Source: a virus. From it: 22,224 bases of DNA. Of this stretch, positions 7,357 to 13,651 are shown in pieces (the stretch's first letter is position 1; each line of letters begins with the position of its first letter). Below the pieces are notes generated by a model. It searched no databases. It was given only the letters and a program-made list of their open reading frames with translations, and had not been told where the DNA came from. Location: IMG/VR virus record IMGVR_UViG_3300042896_001128, positions 1 to 22,224 of that record; one strand, written 5' to 3'. A program made the position numbers and the translations under genes.

Positions 7357-8150
7357 TACACTCGTAATGCCAAATCCCAGATTTGTAAATGTAAACGATT
7401 TGAGAATTTAAATCCATACTTCTTACAAATGTCCGCTACAGCTGGTCCTATTTCAATGAGTTCTTTACGTGAGCCGCACATAGGCATAATCCAAATTAAA
7501 TCTGTTGGTAAATTGATATCTGGGTTATTGACATACTTTTCTAAAACTTCTTCTAGATCTGATTCTTGTTTTGCTACAAACTTAAAACAAGCACCGGAGT
7601 TTACTAAATACTTTAATACCTCTGGCTTATAACGTTTTTCAACTGCATCACCGTTATTAGATAATTTAGGCGACGTCGTAAATGTACACACCCATTTAGC
7701 ACTATATTCCCATTCTTCATCAGGCATGATAGTAGCGTTTGTTTCAAAGTCTATATAGAGTGTAGGTTTCTTTAATTCCGAAACTGAAACTTCTGTAGAG
7801 TAATCATCAAATCCCCATCTCTCATGGATAAACTTTACAAACTCAAGTAGATTTTTTTGTTGAATAAATGGCTCACCACCAGTTATCTTTAGTAAGGCTC
7901 CTTTACGAAGTTGTTCATGATAACCTTTTTTTTCAAAATATTGAGCTATTTCTTCAAAGGTCATTTTATTCTTCTTAGACCAACTCACGTAACTATCACA
8001 ACCAAAAGGTGCATCTTCACTCTTAAACCCAATGCAAGTAAGATTGCACATAGACAATCTCATAAACACTGAAGGCCAACCGATATACTTACCTTCACCT
8101 TCTAAAGTATAAAAAACAAAGTCATCACTGAGATATAGAGTTTTTTCCAT
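7356..8150 (-). CDS. queE: 7-carboxy-7-deazaguanine synthase QueE (radical SAM)
   Basis: 264 residues. QueE converts 6-carboxy-tetrahydropterin to 7-carboxy-7-deazaguanine on the path to preQ0. Landmarks: FYTLEGEG (residues 13-20, the family's substrate-side motif), a radical-SAM cysteine cluster at C35, C39 and C51, KITGGEP (88-94) for SAM binding, and TSPKLS (about 159-164), found in QueE near the substrate. The cysteine spacing is C-x3-C-x11-C rather than the common C-x3-C-x2-C, with an insert ending FGCDSYVSW. It is divergent from phoH across a 26-base spacer. The queD-like gene and folE follow within 4 kb, supporting one pathway. queC is absent from the window. Confidence 0.85.
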   Translation of the reverse strand: MEKTLYLSDDFVFYTLEGEGKYIGWPSVFMRLSMCNLTCIGFKSEDAPFGCDSYVSWSKKNKMTFEEIAQYFEKKGYHEQLRKGALLKITGGEPFIQQKNLLEFVKFIHERWGFDDYSTEVSVSELKKPTLYIDFETNATIMPDEEWEYSAKWVCTFTTSPKLSNNGDAVEKRYKPEVLKYLVNSGACFKFVAKQESDLEEVLEKYVNNPDINLPTDLIWIMPMCGSRKELIEIGPAVADICKKYGFKFSNRLHLQIWDLALRV

Positions 8151-8155
8151 ATCGA

Positions 8156-8174
8156 ATTATATATTAAATATATA
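8156..8174. promoter_or_regulatory. Divergent queE/phoH AT-rich inverted repeat
   Basis: Positions 8158-8174 form an inverted repeat with 8-base arms (TATATATT / AATATATA) around one A. Positions 8156-8170 duplicate 2567-2581 exactly. Leftward the element gives TATATAAT followed by TCGAT and ATG. It is probably a bidirectional promoter, possibly with operator symmetry. Confidence 0.45.
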
Positions 8175-8176
8175 CG

Positions 8177-8935
8177 ATGTCCAATAAAAAATTCCGTAAA
8201 GGAAAGAAAAACGACAATGCTAGTTATAAGGAAATTGAAGAATTAGAAAAGTCATTTAAGACTAAAAAATGGGAATATGATTTCGATGTAACTAATAAGT
8301 TTACATTTAATGTAATACAAAATCAATTCCTAGATGTTATCTTAAAAGATGATTCTTACGCAGCCATTATAGATGGTCCAGCTGGTTCAGCTAAAACATA
8401 TTTAGCTGTAATGGCCGCATTAAAACTACTTTCAACTAGACGATTAGATCAAATCGTTTATGTTAGAAGCGTGGTAGAAAGTGCTAGTAAAAGTATAGGT
8501 TCATTACCTGGAGAAATAGATGAGAAATTCTCTCCATGGGCAATGCCATTGCATGATAAACTAGAGGAGCTTATTTCTCCCGCTGTAATTAAAAACTTAG
8601 TAAGTAGCAATGTTATTAAATGCATACCTGTTAATTTCTTAAGAGGTTTGACATTTAGAGATAGTTTTGTTATAGTAGATGAAGCTCAAAATTTAACTCT
8701 TTCTGAGTTAACCACGATTTTGACCCGATTCGGTCACAACTCTAAATACGCTATACTTGGAGACTCATTTCAAGCTGATATCGGTAAATCATCAGGCTTT
8801 AATAAGATATTGAACGCGTTCGGTACAGATGATTGTAAAGAAAAAGGTATTTTCACTTTCAAATTTACAGAAAGTGAAATAGTTAGAAGTCAGATCTTAA
8901 GATTTATTGTCAGTAAGCTTAAGAGTATTAGCTAA
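8177..8935 (+). CDS. phoH: PhoH-like P-loop ATPase
   Basis: 252 residues. After a basic, charged N-terminus (SNKKFRKGKKNDN) comes the PhoH ATPase core: Walker A GPAGSAKT (67-74), VRSVVESASKSIGSLPGE (97-113, family-specific), Walker B VIVDEAQN (165-172) and LGDSFQADIG (194-203). PhoH-like genes are common in marine phages and are often regarded as phosphate-stress or RNA-metabolism genes, but their phage function is unsettled. No Shine-Dalgarno sequence precedes the ATG (ATATACG). The 3' end overlaps the convergent small gene by 39 bases, the largest overlap in the window. Confidence 0.9.
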   Translation: MSNKKFRKGKKNDNASYKEIEELEKSFKTKKWEYDFDVTNKFTFNVIQNQFLDVILKDDSYAAIIDGPAGSAKTYLAVMAALKLLSTRRLDQIVYVRSVVESASKSIGSLPGEIDEKFSPWAMPLHDKLEELISPAVIKNLVSSNVIKCIPVNFLRGLTFRDSFVIVDEAQNLTLSELTTILTRFGHNSKYAILGDSFQADIGKSSGFNKILNAFGTDDCKEKGIFTFKFTESEIVRSQILRFIVSKLKSIS

Positions 8936-9178
8936 TTCCTTAATAGCCTCCTCATAACTAACTATTCTAGTCTTATGAGGAGGGTTAAAAACTTTCTTAG
9001 TCTGTTGAGGTACTACGCCGTCAATAGCTTTTTGCATTTTTTCGTTTACTGAGCGTTCTAACTCAACAGACTTAGGATCTTTTTCAATAAAAGACTTTGG
9101 GGTAATATTGGGTAAAACCACATTCATAACGTTTGGTTTACCTGCAATATAATTACCGTATATGTCTTTTAACTTCAT
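8897..9178 (-). CDS. Small unknown protein
   Basis: 93 residues; family not recognised. The first 40 residues are Pro/Asn/Val-rich (NVVLPNITPKSF) and the rest is charged and probably helical (VELERSVNEKMQKAI, then SYEEAIKELANTLKL). There is no signal peptide, membrane segment or leader-like L-x-E site near the start. The coding case rests on a full open frame, an AT box three bases before the ATG, and tight spacing (4 bases) to the queD-like gene. Its last 39 bases overlap phoH on the other strand. Confidence 0.6.
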   Translation of the reverse strand: MKLKDIYGNYIAGKPNVMNVVLPNITPKSFIEKDPKSVELERSVNEKMQKAIDGVVPQQTKKVFNPPHKTRIVSYEEAIKELANTLKLTDNKS

Positions 9179-9181
9179 AAA

Positions 9182-9190
9182 TTTATTTAT
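9182..9190 (-). promoter_or_regulatory. Late-promoter-like box ATAAATAAA
   Basis: A one-mismatch version of the ATAAATAAT box, three bases before the ATG at 9178. It overlaps the end of the queD-like gene. Confidence 0.4.
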
Positions 9191-9866
9191 TACCCCAAGA
9201 GGTTCCTTTAAATAAGTCCTTGTAAGTATTCTTGGTTTTTGTTTGATAAAGCGGTGGGTATAAAGGTTGTGTGGGAGGCGGGGGTGGTTGCGGTTGTGGT
9301 GTAGACGATGGTTCTGGTGATGATGATGAGTTTTTAACCTCTACCGGCGACTCATCATTACTGAGTGGTTTATAATCTAGTTTAGATTCTTGTTCTGAAA
9401 CATACTTTTGCATGTAAGAACGTTCATATGTTGCAGAGTTAAGTTCATGTTCCCAAACTTCCACTTTATCTACCCAGCATCTATTATTTGTTTTTTCAGC
9501 AATAAACTTATTTGCAATACCAAAACAATGCTCAGCAAACTTTTCTATACCAACACCGTCTGGAAAAATACGTAAGTCTATAATTCCTTTTTCATGAAGC
9601 ATTTCAAATACAGAACGTTGTGGATCTTTACCCCAAATAACAGTTGTATGATCAAACGTTTGTTCTAAGAGTGTCTTTAACTCTTTAAGTGCACCAAAAT
9701 CTACCACCCAGTTATTACGATCTAATTTATCGCATGAAAACCAAAACTTTGCTTGTAATCTATAACCGTGTAGAAATTTGCAATGACTATCTGCATATGG
9801 TTGACGAAATGCACAAGAACCGAGAGGAATTACTTTAGTTGAGGTAAACTTAGCTGTATATATCAT
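9183..9866 (-). CDS. queD: QueD-like 6-carboxytetrahydropterin synthase with Pro-rich tail
   Basis: 227 residues. The N-terminal 150 are a QueD/6-pyruvoyl-tetrahydropterin synthase domain: ADSHCKFLHGYRL (25-37) holds the catalytic-Cys region (C29) and a zinc His (H33); VVDFG (54-58), FDHTTV (71-76, catalytic Asp-His) and WEHE (138-141, pterin-binding Glu) follow. Compared with E. coli QueD, the first zinc His is a Cys (C18) and HGH is HGY. A low-complexity tail (about 158-210, Ser/Pro-rich with a run of five Pro) ends in a conserved-looking DLFKGTSWGNK. The enzyme would convert dihydroneopterin triphosphate from FolE to the QueE substrate. The ATG abuts a hairpin. Confidence 0.8.
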   Translation of the reverse strand: MIYTAKFTSTKVIPLGSCAFRQPYADSHCKFLHGYRLQAKFWFSCDKLDRNNWVVDFGALKELKTLLEQTFDHTTVIWGKDPQRSVFEMLHEKGIIDLRIFPDGVGIEKFAEHCFGIANKFIAEKTNNRCWVDKVEVWEHELNSATYERSYMQKYVSEQESKLDYKPLSNDESPVEVKNSSSSPEPSSTPQPQPPPPPTQPLYPPLYQTKTKNTYKDLFKGTSWGNK

Positions 9867-9889
9867 CTGGGTATTATGTAATATCCCAG
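9867..9889 (-). promoter_or_regulatory. Hairpin abutting the queD-like start codon
   Basis: On the minus strand CTGGGATATT, then ACAT, then AATACCCAG can form a nine-pair stem with a one-base bulge and a 4-base loop. It ends directly at the ATG (9866). There is no following T-run, so it is not an intrinsic terminator. It could hide the start codon region and control translation. Confidence 0.4.
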
Positions 9890-9910
9890 TGTATTTTCAA
9901 CTACTATTTG

Positions 9911-11419
9911 TTAAAATTTTAACTCGGTTTGTTTAGGTTGTTTTGTTGCTTTAGGCTTCGGTTTTGATTTAGCCTTACTTGATACCCCTTTTGCTTGATT
10001 TTGATCGTAGAATTTAGTATTTCTATCAAACGATGTGTTTAGCTTAGAGGCATCTAAAATGTAATAATCTTTACCTTCAGAGAACTGAAACGGGGCACTA
10101 ACACTTGCATATATTTCACCTGGAGTGCCTCTTTTAGCACCGGATTGTACGAATTTATCTTTAAAGCTAGTTAAACCGGTTTTGTTAGTAAATGCAGATG
10201 GCTTAAAGTTAAACTTAATAAGTTTATTAGCATCATCTCTGCTAATAATATCAACGTTATTTACAGATACCGGTAAGCTAGATTTATATATAACTGGTAA
10301 TTTTTTAGTAGCTATTTTTGAATTTACAGCATACGCTTTTTTGTTTTCATCATATGCGTATTTCAAACCTGAAAACATCAACTGGGGAATTGTATTTGTA
10401 GGTGAGCTGTAAAAGTAAACATCAACCGTATTGTTACCTTGACTTTTATCGTCAGATCTAAAAAGTGTAACTTGACTTACACCAATCTCATTTAGTAAGC
10501 TTGCTAAAGCTTCACTTTCCGGTTTCAAAAGAAACTGCGTACCTTTAGCAAATTTTTTTTCATTTTCAATATTAAAAATTAAATTGCTTTCATTAAAACT
10601 ACCAGTGGGTTGTTCAACTTCAGGTGTAACCTCAGGTACAATTTCAGATTCAATTTCACCTTTTAAATCTGGGTCAGCTCTAACTAAACTAACAACATTT
10701 TGCACACCAGTTTCTTTTTGTTCTGTAGCCATTTGTTGCTTCTCTTTTTCATACTGTTGCTGCATATCCATACCCTGCAATATGTAGTAAAGTTTAATTT
10801 TCTCTTCACGAGACATTGAACGAACAATTCTTAAAGCTTTTTCTCTATTTTTAGCTCTTTGTTTGTCAATTCTAGGTTTTATCTTTAAAGGAAATTCCAA
10901 CTGCTCACCTTCAGGTTGCGTACGTTTTACTTGTTTTTTAGGTTCTTTTTTAGGTTCTTCTTTTTTAAGAAAATCAAATATACCTTCATTTACTCTATCT
11001 AAAAATGATTCTTTTTTTACAACCGAACTAGAATATTGATTTAGTGCGTCAATTATTCCCTCATCATTCAAATTTACTCTTCTAAATCCTTTTTTGCCTA
11101 ACGATAAAGCTTTAATGGTGTTTTTATCGTAAAGGCGTTCTAGTAAAGTATTACCTATATCTTCAAGTTTGCTTAAATCTCCTTCACCTATCTGTCTAAA
11201 GGTTCTTGCTCCTTGTTCTATATTTTTAATTGTACTTCCAATAGTCTTTAAAACATTACCAACATACTCTAAAGTTACTTCAGATTTTTCTTGGGGTTTT
11301 TCACTTAACATATAACCTTCATATGATTTAGAAGAATCTACTGGATCAGTTTTTAACCTAAACTTTTTTAACTTTTGCTCGTGCTCTTTAAAGATAGCTT
11401 CTAATTTAAACGAACTCAT
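9911..11419 (-). CDS. Large Lys-rich protein with leader-like N-terminus, probable virion-associated protein
   Basis: 502 residues from the ATG at 11419. The frame is open from 11488, but the upstream codons overlap the folE start and an ATAAATAAT box sits three bases before 11419. MSSFKLEAIFKE ends in an F-x-E site; a second site-like stretch, SFLDRVNEGIFDFL (about residues 148-161), has V-N-E followed by GIFDFL, echoing ISEGMFDTL in the 5569-6003 protein. A Lys/Glu/Pro-rich linker (about 162-180), an Arg/Lys-rich helical part (MSREEKIKLYYILQGMDMQQQ), a compact domain in the last 200 residues and a basic tail follow. The family is not recognised; an internal head protein cut at several sites is plausible. 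Confidence 0.6.
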   Translation of the reverse strand: MSSFKLEAIFKEHEQKLKKFRLKTDPVDSSKSYEGYMLSEKPQEKSEVTLEYVGNVLKTIGSTIKNIEQGARTFRQIGEGDLSKLEDIGNTLLERLYDKNTIKALSLGKKGFRRVNLNDEGIIDALNQYSSSVVKKESFLDRVNEGIFDFLKKEEPKKEPKKQVKRTQPEGEQLEFPLKIKPRIDKQRAKNREKALRIVRSMSREEKIKLYYILQGMDMQQQYEKEKQQMATEQKETGVQNVVSLVRADPDLKGEIESEIVPEVTPEVEQPTGSFNESNLIFNIENEKKFAKGTQFLLKPESEALASLLNEIGVSQVTLFRSDDKSQGNNTVDVYFYSSPTNTIPQLMFSGLKYAYDENKKAYAVNSKIATKKLPVIYKSSLPVSVNNVDIISRDDANKLIKFNFKPSAFTNKTGLTSFKDKFVQSGAKRGTPGEIYASVSAPFQFSEGKDYYILDASKLNTSFDRNTKFYDQNQAKGVSSKAKSKPKPKATKQPKQTELKF

Positions 11420-11422
11420 GAT

Positions 11423-11431
11423 ATTATTTAT
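11423..11431 (-). promoter_or_regulatory. Late-promoter-like box ATAAATAAT
   Basis: An exact ATAAATAAT box followed by ATC and the ATG at 11419. It lies in the divergent spacer opposite folE. Confidence 0.5.
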
Positions 11432-11433
11432 TG

Positions 11434-11448
11434 ATTTCCTTAGGAAAT
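11434..11448. promoter_or_regulatory. Inverted repeat in the divergent folE spacer
   Basis: Seven-base arms ATTTCCT and AGGAAAT flank a single T. The repeat lies between the leftward box at 11423 and the folE ATG at 11465, where a repressor or activator site would be expected. No protein can be assigned. Confidence 0.3.
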
Positions 11449-11464
11449 GTACTATCATATACAT

Positions 11465-12124
11465 ATGAAATGTGAACGTGTGAAACATCCTACTATACCA
11501 ACAGCTAATAGCAATTTACCAAGAACAGAAGAAGAGAAGCAGCAGATCATAGAAAACGCTACTACAGCATATGAAGCTTTTCTCGACGCTTTATGTATTG
11601 ATTGGCGTAATGATCCTAACAGTGACGGTACTCCTCGTAGAGTAGCTAAAGCTTATGTTAGAGATATAGCTTCAGGATGCTATGACCAACCACCGAAGAT
11701 TACCTCGTTTCCTGCAGATGGTTATGATGGTATGGTGTTTCAAGGTGGTATACCAGTTAAGTCATTATGCAGCCATCACCATCTTGCCTTTACTGGTGTA
11801 GCTCATGTAGCGTATATTCCAAGTCTTAAAGGCAGAGTTATCGGTCTTTCTAAATTAAACCGTATTGTTGAGTTTTATGCAAGACGTCCGCAGATTCAAG
11901 AAGGATTGACCATGCAGATTCATCAGGCTGTTTCCGAAGTTTGTGAAATGAATTTAGGTGTTGCAGTTATGGTAAGTGCAACTCATACTTGTGCTTGCAA
12001 TAGAGGTGTACGACATGACGGTTGTGAGATGAATACATCTAAACTATCTGGTGACTTTTTAAATGATGCAGCTGTAAGAGCTGAATTTTATCAGTTTATT
12101 AATCACTGGTCTAGACAGAAGTAG
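11465..12124 (+). CDS. folE: GTP cyclohydrolase I FolE
   Basis: 219 residues from the ATG at 11465; an in-frame ATG six codons upstream overlaps the spacer and is less likely. FolE turns GTP into dihydroneopterin triphosphate, which feeds folate or, here more likely, QueD. Family landmarks: DGTPRRVAKAY (54-64), SLCSHHHLAFTG (100-111) with zinc ligands C102 and H105, IGLSKLNRIVEFYARRPQ (126-143), and HTCACNRGVRHDGCEM (174-189) with a third zinc ligand at C176. The usual CEHH is CSHH, and the last motif has extra Cys residues compared with the common HMCMxxRG. The 3' end overlaps the convergent protease-like gene by 14 bases. Confidence 0.9.
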   Translation: MKCERVKHPTIPTANSNLPRTEEEKQQIIENATTAYEAFLDALCIDWRNDPNSDGTPRRVAKAYVRDIASGCYDQPPKITSFPADGYDGMVFQGGIPVKSLCSHHHLAFTGVAHVAYIPSLKGRVIGLSKLNRIVEFYARRPQIQEGLTMQIHQAVSEVCEMNLGVAVMVSATHTCACNRGVRHDGCEMNTSKLSGDFLNDAAVRAEFYQFINHWSRQK

Positions 12125-12539
12125 TATTTGTTCCTAAATTATACTCCTTAGTTACATCTATAACACCGCCGTTTTTAACAATAAAGTCTTTACCAATGAG
12201 TACTGGTTGCTCATTGGTTCCTCTATCTGATATAGAAAACGGTATATTTTTCCAAAGTTTACCACCAAACTCTATATCAAAAGTAACTACTGGTCGTTTT
12301 TCTACTTTACCAGCACCTATATTAATGTCAATATAGTCTTTAACTCTTTTAGTTAAACCTTTACCGCCAACTGTTTTAAAGTTTATCATATCTCCGTACT
12401 CTTGAACATCAGTCCCGTGTAGAACATTAAAAGCCCCGTTACCGCTATCAACTTTAGCGTCAACGGGGCCTAGTTCTTTAAAAACTACAGTTTCTACTAA
12501 ACCTAATGCTCTTTCAAAAAATAATTGGTATGATAACAC
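12111..12539 (-). CDS. Retropepsin-like (RimK-type zinc-protease-like) protein, GTG start
   Basis: 142 residues. VDAKVDSGNGAFNVLHG (26-42) puts Asp31 in a DSG version of the DTG aspartic-protease motif. RPVVTFDIEFGG (82-93), ISDRG (103-107) and VLIGKDFIVKNGGVIDV (113-129) match the pepsin/retropepsin-fold family called ATP-dependent zinc protease (PF05618-like). The start is GTG at 12539, supported by an ATAAATAAT box three bases upstream. The N-terminus SYQLFFERALGLVE resembles a capsid-leader with F-F-E and L-V-E sites. It may be a virion-carried protease; T4's prohead protease is an unrelated serine enzyme. Confidence 0.65.
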   Translation of the reverse strand: MLSYQLFFERALGLVETVVFKELGPVDAKVDSGNGAFNVLHGTDVQEYGDMINFKTVGGKGLTKRVKDYIDINIGAGKVEKRPVVTFDIEFGGKLWKNIPFSISDRGTNEQPVLIGKDFIVKNGGVIDVTKEYNLGTNTTSV

Positions 12540-12542
12540 CCA

Positions 12543-12551
12543 ATTATTTAT
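12543..12551 (-). promoter_or_regulatory. Late-promoter-like box ATAAATAAT before a GTG start
   Basis: An exact ATAAATAAT box, then TGG, then GTG at 12539. The conserved three-base spacing supports GTG as the true start. Confidence 0.5.
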
Positions 12552-12748
12552 TAAGCTACCTTAGCGCCTTTCAGTTCTTTCTTGCGTTCTTGAATCTGCT
12601 TTCTCAAGGTACGGGTAAGCTTACCAATTTCCAAGAGAGCTTTACGAGCTCTAGCTGCAGCAGAGCTATTGTTCTTTTCTGTAAACTTTACAATCTCTTC
12701 CTGAAATGTTGCAAAGTTGGTCTGTAATGAAGTAATGTTTTCGTTCAT
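12551..12748 (-). CDS. Histone H1-like (Hc1-type) small protein
   Basis: 65 residues from the ATG at 12748; the frame is open to 12781, but MNENITSLQT is the natural start. The pattern of an acidic first helix (NFATFQEEIVKFTEKN), Ser/Ala, then a basic Ala-rich helix (ARARKALLEIGKLTRTLRKQIQERKKELKGAK) resembles the Hc1 histone-like family known best from Bacteroidota and Chlamydia. The role would be DNA binding or compaction. No leader-like cleavage site is present. An AT-rich inverted repeat touches the start codon instead of the ATAAATAAT box. Family assignment is moderate, since basic coiled helices are easily confused. Confidence 0.55.
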   Translation of the reverse strand: MNENITSLQTNFATFQEEIVKFTEKNNSSAAARARKALLEIGKLTRTLRKQIQERKKELKGAKVA

Positions 12749-12766
12749 ACAATATGATATTATTGT
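12749..12766 (-). promoter_or_regulatory. Inverted repeat abutting the histone-like gene start
   Basis: On the minus strand ACAATA, then ATATCA, then TATTGT directly precede the ATG at 12748. The six-base arms are perfect. It could be a weak hairpin in the message or a protein-binding site. Confidence 0.3.
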
Positions 12767-12800
12767 AAATATATAAATCAACTAACGCATTTAACTGTTT

Positions 12801-13037
12801 TTATTTCCACTGCACTCTACCTGGGCCTTTTTTTCTATGCATTTTATGTTTAATAGTTTTACACTGAGCATGAGAAGGTCTACAAACCGGATACTTACCA
12901 CCTTTACTTTTTGAAGAACATGGTCCTCCAGTTCGACAATTTATCCATCCTCTGAACTTTTTACCAGTTCTTTTATCTTTGTGAGATTTAAACCAATCTC
13001 TCAAAGACTCGTTAAAAAACTCTACAAATTTAACCAT
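12801..13037 (-). CDS. Small basic Cys-rich phage protein with leader-like N-terminus
   Basis: 78 residues. MVKFVEFFNESLRDWF has a leader-like start ending in F-N-E (residues 8-10). The rest is a conserved phage module: FRGWINCRTGGPC (28-40), GGKYPVCRP (46-54), C59, and a KKGPGRVQWK end. The four cysteines (34, 40, 52, 59) could form a zinc-knuckle-like site, though this is unproven. The protein is strongly basic and may bind nucleic acid. Its ATG shares one base with the stop codon of the preceding gene (TAATG), so the two are translationally coupled. Confidence 0.7.
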   Translation of the reverse strand: MVKFVEFFNESLRDWFKSHKDKRTGKKFRGWINCRTGGPCSSKSKGGKYPVCRPSHAQCKTIKHKMHRKKGPGRVQWK

Positions 13038-13345
13038 TACTTTTTCTTTTTAAAAGCTTTACCTTTGCGACACTTTACTAGAGCGCCGGATGCATATGCG
13101 CTAGGCCATACTTTATATCTTGCCTTCACGGCGTAATAACAACGATCTTTTTTTTCAGTCAACATCCATCTTTCAAAATAATTTAAAAATGATTCTTGCC
13201 CTTCCTTTTTAAGATACTTCTTAATTTGTTTCTTAGTCATTTCTTTGGCAGCTTTTTTAGCTGCTCCAGAAACTCCCTTTTGACCCTTTTTAGCACCCAT
13301 TACTGCACCAAAGAATCTTTTTTGTTTTTCTGTTGTTGATGGCAT
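13037..13345 (-). CDS. Small Lys-rich phage protein with KVWPSAYASGALVKCR module
   Basis: 102 residues in three parts. Residues 5-48 (KQKRFFGAVMGAKKG, then GVSGAAKKAAKEMTKKQIKKYL) match a common phage module of unknown function. Residues 50-64 (GQESFLNYFERWMLTE) look like a capsid leader ending in L-T-E but sit inside the protein. Residues 68-95 hold RCYYAVKARYKVWPSAYASG and ALVKCRKG, a motif widespread in phages and large DNA viruses. The end is Lys-rich. Cleavage after Glu64 would free a 38-residue basic peptide. CTAAATAAT lies three bases before the ATG. Confidence 0.7.
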   Translation of the reverse strand: MPSTTEKQKRFFGAVMGAKKGQKGVSGAAKKAAKEMTKKQIKKYLKKEGQESFLNYFERWMLTEKKDRCYYAVKARYKVWPSAYASGALVKCRKGKAFKKKK

Positions 13346-13348
13346 AAA

Positions 13349-13357
13349 ATTATTTAG
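13349..13357 (-). promoter_or_regulatory. Late-promoter-like box CTAAATAAT
   Basis: A one-mismatch box, then TTT, then the ATG at 13345. It fits exactly in the gap after the previous gene's stop codon. Confidence 0.45.
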
Positions 13358-13648
13358 TTACCAATTTTTGCAGCTATAATATTTAGCTGTGCCAGGTTTT
13401 GCTGTAGAACATTTATGGCGTGCTCTAAACGATTTACGACGTTTTGGATTGGATTTCTTAATACGTAAATTCGGATCACCGTAGTGTATTCTTTTTAGTT
13501 TACCATCTACTCTTGCACATCTCATATACTTTTTATCTGATCTGGTAGATGATTGTTGACCGGTTACCTTGGTACATCTCTTACCTTTCTTTTCTTCTAT
13601 AATGGTAAATTCGTTTAGTAATTGTTCTACCAATGTATCAAATCTCAT
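13358..13648 (-). CDS. Small basic phage protein with RARHKC module and leader-like N-terminus
   Basis: 96 residues from the ATG at 13648; the frame is open to 13672, but those codons lie over the palindromic promoter. MRFDTLVEQLLNE ends in L-N-E at 11-13, the clearest leader and cleavage-like site in the window. The C-terminal half carries KRIHYGDPNLRIKKSNPKRR and KSFRARHKC...KYYSCKNW (72-96), a conserved domain found in many phage proteins. It is strongly basic, with Cys25, 44, 80 and 93. The product after cleavage would be about 83 residues. It is probably virion-internal or nucleic-acid-binding. Confidence 0.7.
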   Translation of the reverse strand: MRFDTLVEQLLNEFTIIEEKKGKRCTKVTGQQSSTRSDKKYMRCARVDGKLKRIHYGDPNLRIKKSNPKRRKSFRARHKCSTAKPGTAKYYSCKNW

Positions 13649-13651
13649 ACA

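Noticed and set aside
9230-9330. Frameshift or assembly error in the Pro/Ser-rich part of the queD-like gene
   Set aside because: The frame stays open through the repeats and ends in an orderly GTSWGNK tail, so a real low-complexity extension is simpler.
9867-9889. Intrinsic terminator for the 9911-11419 gene
   Set aside because: The stem is followed directly by the ATG and coding sequence, with no T-run on the minus strand.
9867-9910. preQ1 riboswitch before the queD-like gene
   Set aside because: The spacer is only 44 bases; the stem lacks the A-rich tail and pseudoknot partner expected for preQ1 aptamers.
12111-12539. Prohead protease of the phage
   Set aside because: T4-type prohead proteases are serine enzymes of the herpesvirus fold; this sequence shows an aspartic-protease pattern.
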